The notes beneath the pieces are model-generated. The model was not told the DNA's origin. It did no database searches and worked only from the letters and a program-made list of their open reading frames with translations. Positions 26,001 through 33,014 of a DNA stretch of 33,014 nucleotides are shown in pieces. The number at the start of each line of letters is the position of its first letter. The stretch's first letter is position 1. Position numbers and translations under genes: made by a program. The DNA lies in contig SXRM01000435.1 in the NCBI GenBank assembly GCA_005792545.1, forward strand, positions 1-33,014, in the 5' to 3' direction. This stretch comes from Pseudomonadota bacterium (GTDB lineage Bacteria; Myxococcota_A; UBA9042).

Positions 26001-28504
26001 ACGACGCCACTTGCGACGAGCCTGGCGCCAAGTGCGTGCCCAAGCCCAAGACCGACGGCGCGCCGTGCAACGACGGCGACACCTGCACCGCAACCGATAT
26101 CTGCAAGGCCGGCCTCTGCCAGGGTCAGAACAACGCATGTGGTGACTTCAAGATCAGCACGTTCAAAACCTTGGGCGCAGCGCAGTACAAGCTGCCGGCG
26201 ATCGTCGACATGGGCGGCGGCCGCTTCCGGGCGGCGTGGGGCAACACCGACTCAGCGATTGGCCTGCGCAGCTACCGCGGCGACTGGTCGCGCGAGTACA
26301 CCGAGCAGAATTTCAGCATCACCGCCAATGACTTGAATGGGCTTCAGGCGATTGCGACCGGACCCAACGGCGCCAACACCATCGTGTGGAGCGCCTACAT
26401 GTCGAACACCGGCAGCTGCTCGGCGTACTACAGCAGCTCGTGTACGACTTCGAACGGTTGCTCGGCGCCAGCCTATGCGGACTGCGGCTGCTGCCAGAAC
26501 TGCACGCGCTACCGCTACACCTACAAGAACCAGCACGCTTGGATGCCGTATGACGGCCTAGATGTGGCGACGGCGGGCGCGTTCAATCTCGCGACGGGCA
26601 CCGCAACTTGTGCCACGGGCGGCACTGCGCCGGCTGGCGTGACCAAGTCCGACAGCGCAGGCTACACCGACGGTCGTCGGTTCGTGGTCTCCCAAGTCAG
26701 CGGCACGACCTACAAGAAGATTCACAAGGCCGATGGCAGCGTGGCCAAGGACCTCGGCACCGAAAGCACCGCCAAGAACTTCTCGGTGGCCGTCCACAGC
26801 GACGGCACCTCGATCTTTGTTTGGGACGACGGCGCCGAAATCTGGGCGCAGATGTACTACAGCGACGGCTCGACCAACGGCATCAAGTTCCAAGTCAACA
26901 CCAAGGTCACCGGGGCTCAGACCGAGCCCGAAGTCGCTTTCCAGCCGTCCGGTCGCTACATCGTGGCGTGGAACACCGACCAGGGTGGCGGCGACGTGCA
27001 GGTGCAGGTGTTCAAGCCCGATCCGGGGTCGTTCCTCGGCGCAGAAACCACGGTGAACACCACCGTCACAGGCATTCAGCAAGACGCCAAGATTGCGGTG
27101 TACCAGGACGGCTCGTTTGGCGTGGTGTTCGAGGATGGCAGCGGCAAGGACACCGGCGGTTACGGCATCTTGGGCCAGTGGTTCAGCTCGAGCGGCACCA
27201 AGGTTGGCACCGAGCGCATCGTCAACGCGACCGTCGCCGGCGACCAGAAGTTCGTGCAAGCGCAAGGCCTGTCGAGCGACGAGGGCGTGGTCGCGTGGCT
27301 CAATGTTGCCGACGGCCACGTCTACGCGCGCAAGTTCGACAAGAGCGGCAGCGTGCTCAACGGCAGCAAGGAGTTCGTGGTCAACAACACCAAGGCCGGT
27401 GAGCAGGCCAATCCGGCGGTCGGCGTCGCCAGCAATGGCAGCTTCGTGGTGGCCTGGGATTCGGAAGGCGTGGATGGCGACGGCGGCGGCGTCGCGTTTC
27501 AGCGCTATGCGGCCAATGGTGCGCTGCTCGGTACCGAGACCGTGGCAAACACCTTCAAGAGCGGGTCGCAGATTACGCCTGCCGTCGGCATGGACAGCGC
27601 CGGCAACTTCGTGGTGGCCTGGGACAGCATCGGCCAGGACGGCGATATCGACGGCATCTACGCTCAGCGCTTCAAGAGTGACGGCAGCAAGACCGGCGCC
27701 GAGTTCGCCATCAGTCAGACCAAGACCAACGAGCAGCAAAAGCCGGTGGCGGCGATGCGGGCCGACGGCTCATTTGGGGTGGCCTGGGAATCCTACGGTC
27801 AAGCCGGCGGCAACAAGTACGACGTGATGCTGCGCTGCTACGACGCCAGCGGCGCCGCGGTCGGCAGCGAGCAGATGGTCAACAGCACCACCGCCGACAA
27901 CCAACAGACGCCGCACATCGCCGCATTCGCAGACGGTCGCTACCTGGTGGTCTGGCAGTCGTTCAACGAAGACGGCGCGGGCTGGGGCGTCTATGGCCAG
28001 TTGCTGTACAAAGACTGCAAGGCGATCGGCAACCAGTTCCAGATCCACACCACCAAGCCAAGCGACCAGACCGCGCCGCGCGCTGCCGCGGATGGCAACG
28101 GCGCCTTTGTCATCGTGTGGAGTTCGCTCGGCCAGGACGGCGACAACTACGGCGTCTACGCGCAACTGTTCGACAAGACCGGCGCCAAGGCCGGTACCGA
28201 GTTCAAGATCAACGCGATCACCGCCGGTGAGCAGTCGCGGCCGACGGTGGCGTACCTGCCCAACGGCAACTACGTCGTTACCTGGCAGAGCGTTGGCGAA
28301 GACGAGCAGGGCTACGCCATCAAGAGCGCACAGTACAAGGGCAACGCCCAGCAACTGCTCGACTGGCACGCCAACACTACGTTTGCCGGCGACCAGAACC
28401 AGCCGGCGATCGTGGGTCGCTTCGACAACCGCTGGGTCGTGGCGTGGCGGTCGCTCGGCCAGGACGGCGCCAAGGGCGCTGTCATTGGGCGCATTTTCGA
28501 GTAG
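23058..28504 (+). CDS. Giant Cys-rich repeat lipoprotein with C-terminal blade repeats; frame broken once
   Basis: ATG at 23058 follows GGAG (23046-23049) by 8 bases. A signal segment ends LAVAPAC, so Cys24 is probably lipidated, although Ala at the -3 position is not ideal. A Gly/Asp-rich linker (residues 25-90) leads to Cys-rich units, then CNGVDDNCDGKTDE (275-288), the MopE-type putative metal-binding motif common in Myxococcota. Many repeats of the form CDDxNxCTxxDxCxxGxC follow up to about base 26140. The C-terminal 800 residues contain about eleven blades such as NFVVAWDSIGQDGD, then GIYAQRF. One base is missing at 24798/24799, shifting the frame; the full product would be about 1815 residues. 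Read literally, the first frame stops at 25460 after about 220 aberrant codons. A surface-exposed role is inferred; no enzyme domain is seen. Confidence 0.85.
23928..26140 (+). repeat. Array of Cys-rich coding repeats
   Basis: Units of about 20-30 codons follow the pattern CDDGN-x-CT-xx-D-x-C-xx-G-x-C, often with a following CD-x-N-PCT-x-D-x-CD half-unit. At the DNA level, TGCGACGACGGCAA-type segments recur. The spacing suggests disulfide-rich rods. Repeated near-identical DNA here makes both real indels and assembly errors more likely. Confidence 0.85.
24795..24803 (+). other. Frameshift point: one base missing in a repeat
   Basis: Upstream the frame reads DDKNSCTAG; downstream the frame one base back reads VCGAGKC. 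The repeat consensus requires Asp between them, as in KDFCTAGKC and NDTCASGTC elsewhere in the array. The Asp codon GAC is present only as GC at 24798-24799, so an A is missing exactly there (codon 581). There is no homopolymer and no slippery heptamer at this position. Confidence 0.88.
26782..28501 (+). repeat. About eleven C-terminal blade repeats of roughly 50 codons
   Basis: Successive units share the core [FY]-V-V-x-W-x-S-x-GQDGD, then G-x-YAQ-x-F, DG-x-x-x-G-x-E and a strand like F-x-IN. Cores include SFVVAWDS, NFVVAWDS, SFGVAWES, RYLVVWQS, AFVIVWSS, NYVVTWQS and RWVVAWRS. The length and strand pattern fit a beta-propeller or stacked beta array. Confidence 0.8.
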
Positions 28505-28514
28505 GGGGCCGCAA

Positions 28515-28531
28515 AAAATCGTCTCGATTTT
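28515..28531. terminator. Weak AT-rich hairpin just after the Cys-rich lipoprotein gene
   Basis: AAAATCG and CGATTTT form a perfect 7-base stem with a TCT loop, starting 10 bases past the TAG stop. An A-run precedes it and the T-run is part of the stem. It could be a weak intrinsic terminator, but with few GC pairs the stability is low. Confidence 0.35.
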
Positions 28532-28635
28532 CTACGGGTGCCCGTCAGCTCGCTCAGTGGGTCGCAACCTCGCGTCTTTTCAAGCCGACTCGCCGCTCCG
28601 CCGTATGCACAGGTCGACTCAGTTATCCATTGATA

Positions 28636-28668
28636 TGCCCCAGGTGCGTTGAGCGCACCCTTGGGGCA
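28636..28668. terminator. Strong GC-rich hairpin in the 223-base gap before the giant membrane protein
   Basis: TGCCCCA plus GGTGCG pairs with CGCACC plus TGGGGCA around the loop TTGAG, with a two-base CT bulge, giving 13 paired positions. No T-run follows on either strand, so it is either a non-canonical terminator for the upstream gene or a leader structure for the gene starting at 28728. The rest of this gap holds no gene or other clear signal. Confidence 0.45.
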
Positions 28669-28727
28669 CACTGCGCGTCCAAAGGCGCCAACCGCGGACC
28701 TGATACCGCGCTTGCCCCAAGGACCCC

Positions 28728-31700
28728 ATGAAAAGCCGCTTGTCGTCGCTCTGCGTCGCCGTTGGCGTGTGCTGCGCGCCTGCCACTTTCGCGCTGCCGC
28801 CGCCTCCAGAGGTGCCCGAACCGCTGCGGCCCTGGCAGGCGTGGACGCTGCACGACCAGCCCGACCTGCTGTGTGCCTCTTGGGGTGAGGGGCGGGCCTG
28901 TGACTGGCCAGGCTATCTGCAGCTGCGCGTGGACAAATCGGGCGGATCGTTCGTGCTGGACGTCTGGCTCGACGCGCCGGCAGTCGTGGCGCTGCCAGGC
29001 GACGCACAGGCCTTTGTGCAGCGGGTGACCGCGGACGGTGGACCCGCAGTCGTGCTTTTCGACGGCGGGCGGCCGGGGGTGCGACTCGCCGCGGGCCATC
29101 ACCAAGTCGCGGGCACCTTCGTGTGGTCCGAAATCCCAGAGCTCATCGCTTTGCCGCAAGGCGTCGGCGTCGTGCGCTTGACGCTGGCCGGCGCCGAGGT
29201 CGAGGCGCCGCGGCGCGATGAGGCGGGCCGGCTGTTGCTGCAAAAGGACTCTGGCGGTGCGGCGACTGACACAGACTCGCTGACAGTCGCGGTGGCTCGG
29301 CGGCTCGTCGACGGCGTGCCGCTGCGCATGACGACGCGTCTGACGCTGCGGGTGGGTGGCAAGGCGCGCGACGCGGTGTTGGGGCCGGTGCTCCCGGCGG
29401 GCTGGCGGCCAATTTCGCTCAAGAGCCCACTGCCGGCGCAGGTTGGCGCCGACGGTGCGCTGCGTGCGCACGTGCGACCGGGTCAACACGTCGTCGATGT
29501 CGAATCGGTGCTGGCAACGCCTGCGACCGCAATTGCCGTGCCGGCCCTCCAGGGCGAGTTTTTTGAGCGCACCGAGACCTGGGTGTGGGTTCCGGACGAG
29601 TCGGTCCGCTCGGTCGAGTGCAGCGGGCTGCAGATGGTGGACCCCGAGCGGACGCAGTTGGACAGCGACTGGAAGAAAGGGCGCACGTTTGTGGGCCACC
29701 CAGGCGACGCCCTGGCCCTGCAAGTGGGCCGCCGCGGCGAAGTCGAGCCGCCGCCCAACCACGTCGACGTCGAACGGCAGTGGTGGCTCGATCTCGACGG
29801 GCAGGGCTTGACCAGTCGCGACAAGCTGAGCGGCCAGATCCACCAGGGCTGGCGCCTTGCGGCAGGGCGCGGTTGGGTCCTCGGGCGATCGGCAGTCGGC
29901 GGTCGCGACCAGCTCATCACGCTAGCGGGCGATGCCTCGGCGACTGCTGGCGCGGCTGGCGTCGAGTTGCGCCAGGGCGCGCTGCACATGGAGGCCGATG
30001 CACGTCTGGAGCACAGCGCCGGGCCGCTGGGTGCCGTTGGCTGGCAAAGTGACGTGCAGCGCCTCAAAGTGACGCTGCACCTGCCGCCCGGCTGGACGCT
30101 GCTGGGCGCACAGGGCGTCGACAGCCTGCCGACGACGTGGGCGGACTCGTGGGATCTGCTCGACTTCTTCTTCGTGCTGATGCTCGCGCTCGGCTTTGCA
30201 CGGCTGCTTGGCAAGGGCTGGGGCGCGCTGACCGCAGTGCTTTTGGTGTTGTGCCATGGCCAGTCTGGTGCGCCTACCGCCATCTGGTTGGTGGCGCTAG
30301 CTGGACTCGGCCTGTTGGCGGCGCTGCCGCCGTCGCGTTTTCGCAACGCGGTCCAGGTCGCCTATGGCCTGGTGCTGGTGGCGCTGGTCATCGACGTGGT
30401 GCCGTTTTGCGCACAGCAGATCCGCCACGGCATCTACCCGCAGACGGCGCAGGACGGTAGCGGTGACGGCTGGAGCCTGGCGACAGGCGACCGCGCTGCG
30501 CCCATCGAAGCGCTGGCCAAGCTTCAAGCCGTCCCGGAGGAGCCATCCGGCGCGCCGCCTGCTGCGCCCGCCGCGGTGGACGCGGCCGAAGCAAACGAAA
30601 AACGCGACGTAGCCAAAGAAAAGGCGGCCGAGCAGGTCCAGCAGCAGGCGGTGCAGACCGGAAAACGCGGTTCACTGTTGCGCGGCGGCGGTTCCGAGTG
30701 GTCGGTCGCCACGGACTACAGTCGCAAAGTCCAGCAGGTCGACCCCAAAGCGGTGGTGCAGACAGGCCCCGGCGTGCCGACCTGGTCGTGGACCTCGTGG
30801 CCACTTGGCTGGAATGGCCCGGTGCGCGCTGATCACGAGCTGCAACTGTACCTGTTGAGTCCCCTGCACAACCTGCTGTTGTCGATTGTCCGGGCCGTGC
30901 TGGTGCTGCTGCTGGCGCTCAAGCTCGTCGACGTAGGTCGCCTGCGCCGGTTGGCGGGGTCGCTGCAGGTCGGCGCCGGGCCGGCAGTGGCGCTATTGCT
31001 GCTGGCTTCGTTGCCTGCCTTGCCGGCGCACGCGACAGCACCGACGCCACCGCCGGCCGTGCTGGATCAACTGCGGGAACGCCTGGTGGCGGCACAGCGC
31101 TGCGAAGGGCCGTGCGTAGTCGTGTCACAGCTGCAGGTCCAGATCGTCGGTAACCAGTTCACGCTGACGGCCGATGTGTCGGCGCAGCGGCCGGCTGCCT
31201 GGACGATTCCAGGGCCGCTAGACACCCTGCAGCTGCGCACGGTGACGATGGACGGCAAGGCCACGTGGGAACTGCGGCGCGACGACCATGGCCTGGTGCA
31301 CGTGCGGGTACCGGCCGGTGCGCACACGGTGGTGGCAACGGGGACGCTGGCGCGACGCAACGTGCTGGATGTCCAACTTGGCAGCGAGGCCCTGCCCAGG
31401 CTCGTGCGGTTTGACGCCGCCGGCTGGACCATCGACGGCTTGGACGGCAACGGCGTTCCACAGCAGAGCTTGCAGTGGACCCGTCGCGAAGTTTCAGCTC
31501 CGGCTGCGGCGACCGCCACCGACGCCCCGGGCAGCGCAACGGCCAGTGACGCGGCCGTCGATCTGCCGCCGTGGTTCGGGGTTGAGCGGCATCTGCGACT
31601 TGGCCTGCCGTGGATGGTGGCCACCCAAGTGCGTCGCGAAATCACCGACCGGCCGCTGCTGGTCAAGGTGCCGTTGCTGCAAGGCGAGGTGGTGTTGACC

Positions 31701-33014
31701 GACGGCGTTCGGGTCGAAGAGCTGCAGCCGGGCAAAGCGGACGGCGGCCGTGTCGCGCTGGTCAATTTTGCGCGCGGCGACGCGACCGCGCAGTTCGACA
31801 GCCAGCTGCCCATGCCCGACGGCGCCAAGGCCGAACTGCACCTGCGCGCGCCCCTTGACCAGCCGTGGACGGAGACGTGGCGGCTCGATTGCTCGCCGAT
31901 CTGGCGCTGCGCGTGGACCGGCGTACCGCCGACGCACAGCCGCGATGCCAGCGACAGTGCGTTGCGACCGCTGTGGCAGCCGTGGCCGGGCGAGGCCATT
32001 GCGATCCAGGTGAGCAGGCCCGCGGGAGCGCCAGGCCAATCGATTACGATCGACAATGTCCAGTACACCGCGGAACCCGGCCAGCGCCTGCTGGCAGCCA
32101 CTTTGCTGTTCAAAGTGCGCGCCTCGCAGGGCGGCATCCAGAAGCTGACATTGCCGCAAGGCGCCGAAGTGCAATCCGTTGAGATCGACGGCAAGGCCAA
32201 GCCGCTGCGCCCCCAAGGCCGCTTGCTGGCTGTGCCCCTGCAGCCGGGAGCGCAGACGGTCGAGGTGCGCTGGCAGCAGCCTTGGCAGCGCGCCATCCAC
32301 GAGACGCTGCCCGAGCTCGACATGGGTGGCGCGGCCGCCAACGTGCAGTTGCTGCTCAAGCCCGGCGAGAGCCGCTGGCTGCTGTTCGCCCATGGCCCAG
32401 CTTGGGGCGCGGCGGTGCTGTTTTGGAGCCGGCTCGTGCTGGTGATCCTGCTGGCCTTGGCGCTCGGCCGCGTGCCGGGGCCGCCGTTGCGCGCCCGTCA
32501 CTGGCTGCTGCTAGGCCTGGGGCTCGCGCCGGTGCCGGTGCCGGTGGCCATGGTCGTCATCGGCTGGTTTTTGGCCATGGCCTGGCGGCGCCGCTATGGC
32601 ATCGAGGGTAAGGACGGCACTGGCGCGCTGCACGGGCCGGTCGTGCATAACCTGGCGCAGCTGGTGCTTTTTGGCTGGGGTGTGGCGGCGCTCGGCTGTC
32701 TGTACGGTGCAATCCACAGCAATCTGCTGATGGACCTCGACATGCAGGTGCAGGGCGCAGGCTCCAGCGAGCGCGAGCTGCACTGGTTGGTCGACCGCAC
32801 CGCCGGCAAGCTGCCGCAGGCCGGCATGTGGAGCCTGCCGCTGTGGGTGTGGCGGGCCTTGATGCTGGGCTGGGCGCTGTGGCTGGTGTCGGCGCTGTTG
32901 CGCTGGCTGCCGTGGGCGTGGCAGGCGCTGGTCAGCGGCAAGGGCTGGGTGAGTTGGACGCAGGCTGCCGCGGTGCAGCCGGATGCGCCTCCGCCTCCGC
33001 CTCCGCCTCCGCCT
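28728..33014 (+). CDS. Giant exported multi-spanning membrane protein, unknown family (3' end outside window)
   Basis: ATG at 28728 is preceded by AAGGA (28719-28723), and the frame has no stop for 1429 codons to the window edge. A signal peptide (SSLCVAVGVCCAPATFA) is followed by Pro-rich LPPPPEVPEP and a beta-rich domain to about residue 470. Four hydrophobic segments follow at roughly 479-566. A charged Ala/Glu/Gln-rich region (about 600-650) comes next, then a helix near 716-740 and a second signal-like stretch VALLLLASLPALPAHA (about 753-768). Then the plan repeats: a second beta-rich domain (770-1215; LTLPQGAEVQSVEIDGKAKPL) and again about four hydrophobic segments (1226-1400). It ends, within the window, in a Pro run. 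I recognise no family. A tandem architecture of soluble beta domain plus membrane domain is inferred from the hydrophobicity pattern only. Confidence 0.88.
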   Translation, partial: MKSRLSSLCVAVGVCCAPATFALPPPPEVPEPLRPWQAWTLHDQPDLLCASWGEGRACDWPGYLQLRVDKSGGSFVLDVWLDAPAVVALPGDAQAFVQRVTADGGPAVVLFDGGRPGVRLAAGHHQVAGTFVWSEIPELIALPQGVGVVRLTLAGAEVEAPRRDEAGRLLLQKDSGGAATDTDSLTVAVARRLVDGVPLRMTTRLTLRVGGKARDAVLGPVLPAGWRPISLKSPLPAQVGADGALRAHVRPGQHVVDVESVLATPATAIAVPALQGEFFERTETWVWVPDESVRSVECSGLQMVDPERTQLDSDWKKGRTFVGHPGDALALQVGRRGEVEPPPNHVDVERQWWLDLDGQGLTSRDKLSGQIHQGWRLAAGRGWVLGRSAVGGRDQLITLAGDASATAGAAGVELRQGALHMEADARLEHSAGPLGAVGWQSDVQRLKVTLHLPPGWTLLGAQGVDSLPTTWADSWDLLDFFFVLMLALGFARLLGKGWGALTAVLLVLCHGQSGAPTAIWLVALAGLGLLAALPPSRFRNAVQVAYGLVLVALVIDVVPFCAQQIRHGIYPQTAQDGSGDGWSLATGDRAAPIEALAKLQAVPEEPSGAPPAAPAAVDAAEANEKRDVAKEKAAEQVQQQAVQTGKRGSLLRGGGSEWSVATDYSRKVQQVDPKAVVQTGPGVPTWSWTSWPLGWNGPVRADHELQLYLLSPLHNLLLSIVRAVLVLLLALKLVDVGRLRRLAGSLQVGAGPAVALLLLASLPALPAHATAPTPPPAVLDQLRERLVAAQRCEGPCVVVSQLQVQIVGNQFTLTADVSAQRPAAWTIPGPLDTLQLRTVTMDGKATWELRRDDHGLVHVRVPAGAHTVVATGTLARRNVLDVQLGSEALPRLVRFDAAGWTIDGLDGNGVPQQSLQWTRREVSAPAAATATDAPGSATASDAAVDLPPWFGVERHLRLGLPWMVATQVRREITDRPLLVKVPLLQGEVVLTDGVRVEELQPGKADGGRVALVNFARGDATAQFDSQLPMPDGAKAELHLRAPLDQPWTETWRLDCSPIWRCAWTGVPPTHSRDASDSALRPLWQPWPGEAIAIQVSRPAGAPGQSITIDNVQYTAEPGQRLLAATLLFKVRASQGGIQKLTLPQGAEVQSVEIDGKAKPLRPQGRLLAVPLQPGAQTVEVRWQQPWQRAIHETLPELDMGGAAANVQLLLKPGESRWLLFAHGPAWGAAVLFWSRLVLVILLALALGRVPGPPLRARHWLLLGLGLAPVPVPVAMVVIGWFLAMAWRRRYGIEGKDGTGALHGPVVHNLAQLVLFGWGVAALGCLYGAIHSNLLMDLDMQVQGAGSSERELHWLVDRTAGKLPQAGMWSLPLWVWRALMLGWALWLVSALLRWLPWAWQALVSGKGWVSWTQAAAVQPDAPPPPPPPPP
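32988..33014 (+). repeat. CCTCCG hexanucleotide repeat at the window edge
   Basis: Four and a half copies of CCTCCG run up to the last base and encode consecutive prolines in the giant membrane protein. The repeat may continue beyond the window. Its position at the edge suggests that it caused a sequence assembly break. Confidence 0.9.

Noticed and set aside
23928..26140. CRISPR-like or other non-coding repeat array
   Set aside because: Repeats keep codon phase and conserve Cys/Asp codons with variable spacing, so they are coding repeats.
26558..27739. 393-codon minus-strand frame opposite the blade repeats
   Set aside because: It only mirrors the repeated plus-strand sequence.
31067..32359. 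430-codon minus-strand frame inside the giant membrane protein gene
   Set aside because: Ser/Arg/Thr-rich antisense reading; the plus frame is uninterrupted with membrane segments at sensible places.

Overview
The window reads as chromosomal DNA of a high-GC Myxococcota or Bradymonadota-like bacterium (former Deltaproteobacteria). This placement is inferred from gene style: lipoproteins with long Asp/Ala/Thr-rich linkers, a huge lipoprotein of Cys-rich repeats carrying a MopE-type CNGVDDNCDG motif, very large periplasmic TPR proteins, and many GTG starts. Genes are tightly packed and no gene-free stretch exceeds about 225 bases. Both window ends cut genes: metH at the left, and a giant membrane protein at the right that is still open in a CCTCCG repeat. 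No tRNA, rRNA, CRISPR array, transposase or integrase was seen.

Layout. 1-1374 (+): 3' part of metH. 4110-1417 and 5983-4133 (-): a two-gene envelope operon, a CsgG-domain protein followed by a propeller/redoxin lipoprotein. 6114-8971 (+): a coupled pair of M16 peptidases, one with an intact zinc site and one without. 11314-9039 (-): a compact type II restriction-modification pair whose endonuclease part is clearly AT-richer than its neighbours. 11511-17538 (+): three overlapping genes for two TPR proteins and a small MORN-like lipoprotein. 21800-17535 (-): an alpha/beta hydrolase and a complete TRAP transporter (dctP, dctQ, dctM). 22858-21921 (-): a small exported protein and D-aminoacyl-tRNA deacylase (dtd). 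23058-28504 (+): a Cys-rich repeat lipoprotein broken by one missing base. 28728-33014+ (+): a 1429-codon open frame encoding an exported, multi-membrane-spanning protein of unknown function.

How it fits together. Most of the window is cell-envelope biology: exported lipoproteins, TPR scaffolds, M16 proteases and a transporter. The only defence-like module is the restriction-modification pair. I do not see a convincing new multi-gene system. The items most worth following are the unrecognised giant membrane protein at the right end, the precisely locatable frameshift in the Cys-rich lipoprotein, the TPR pair with a possible link to gliding-motility proteins, and the restriction pair with its atypical nuclease motif.
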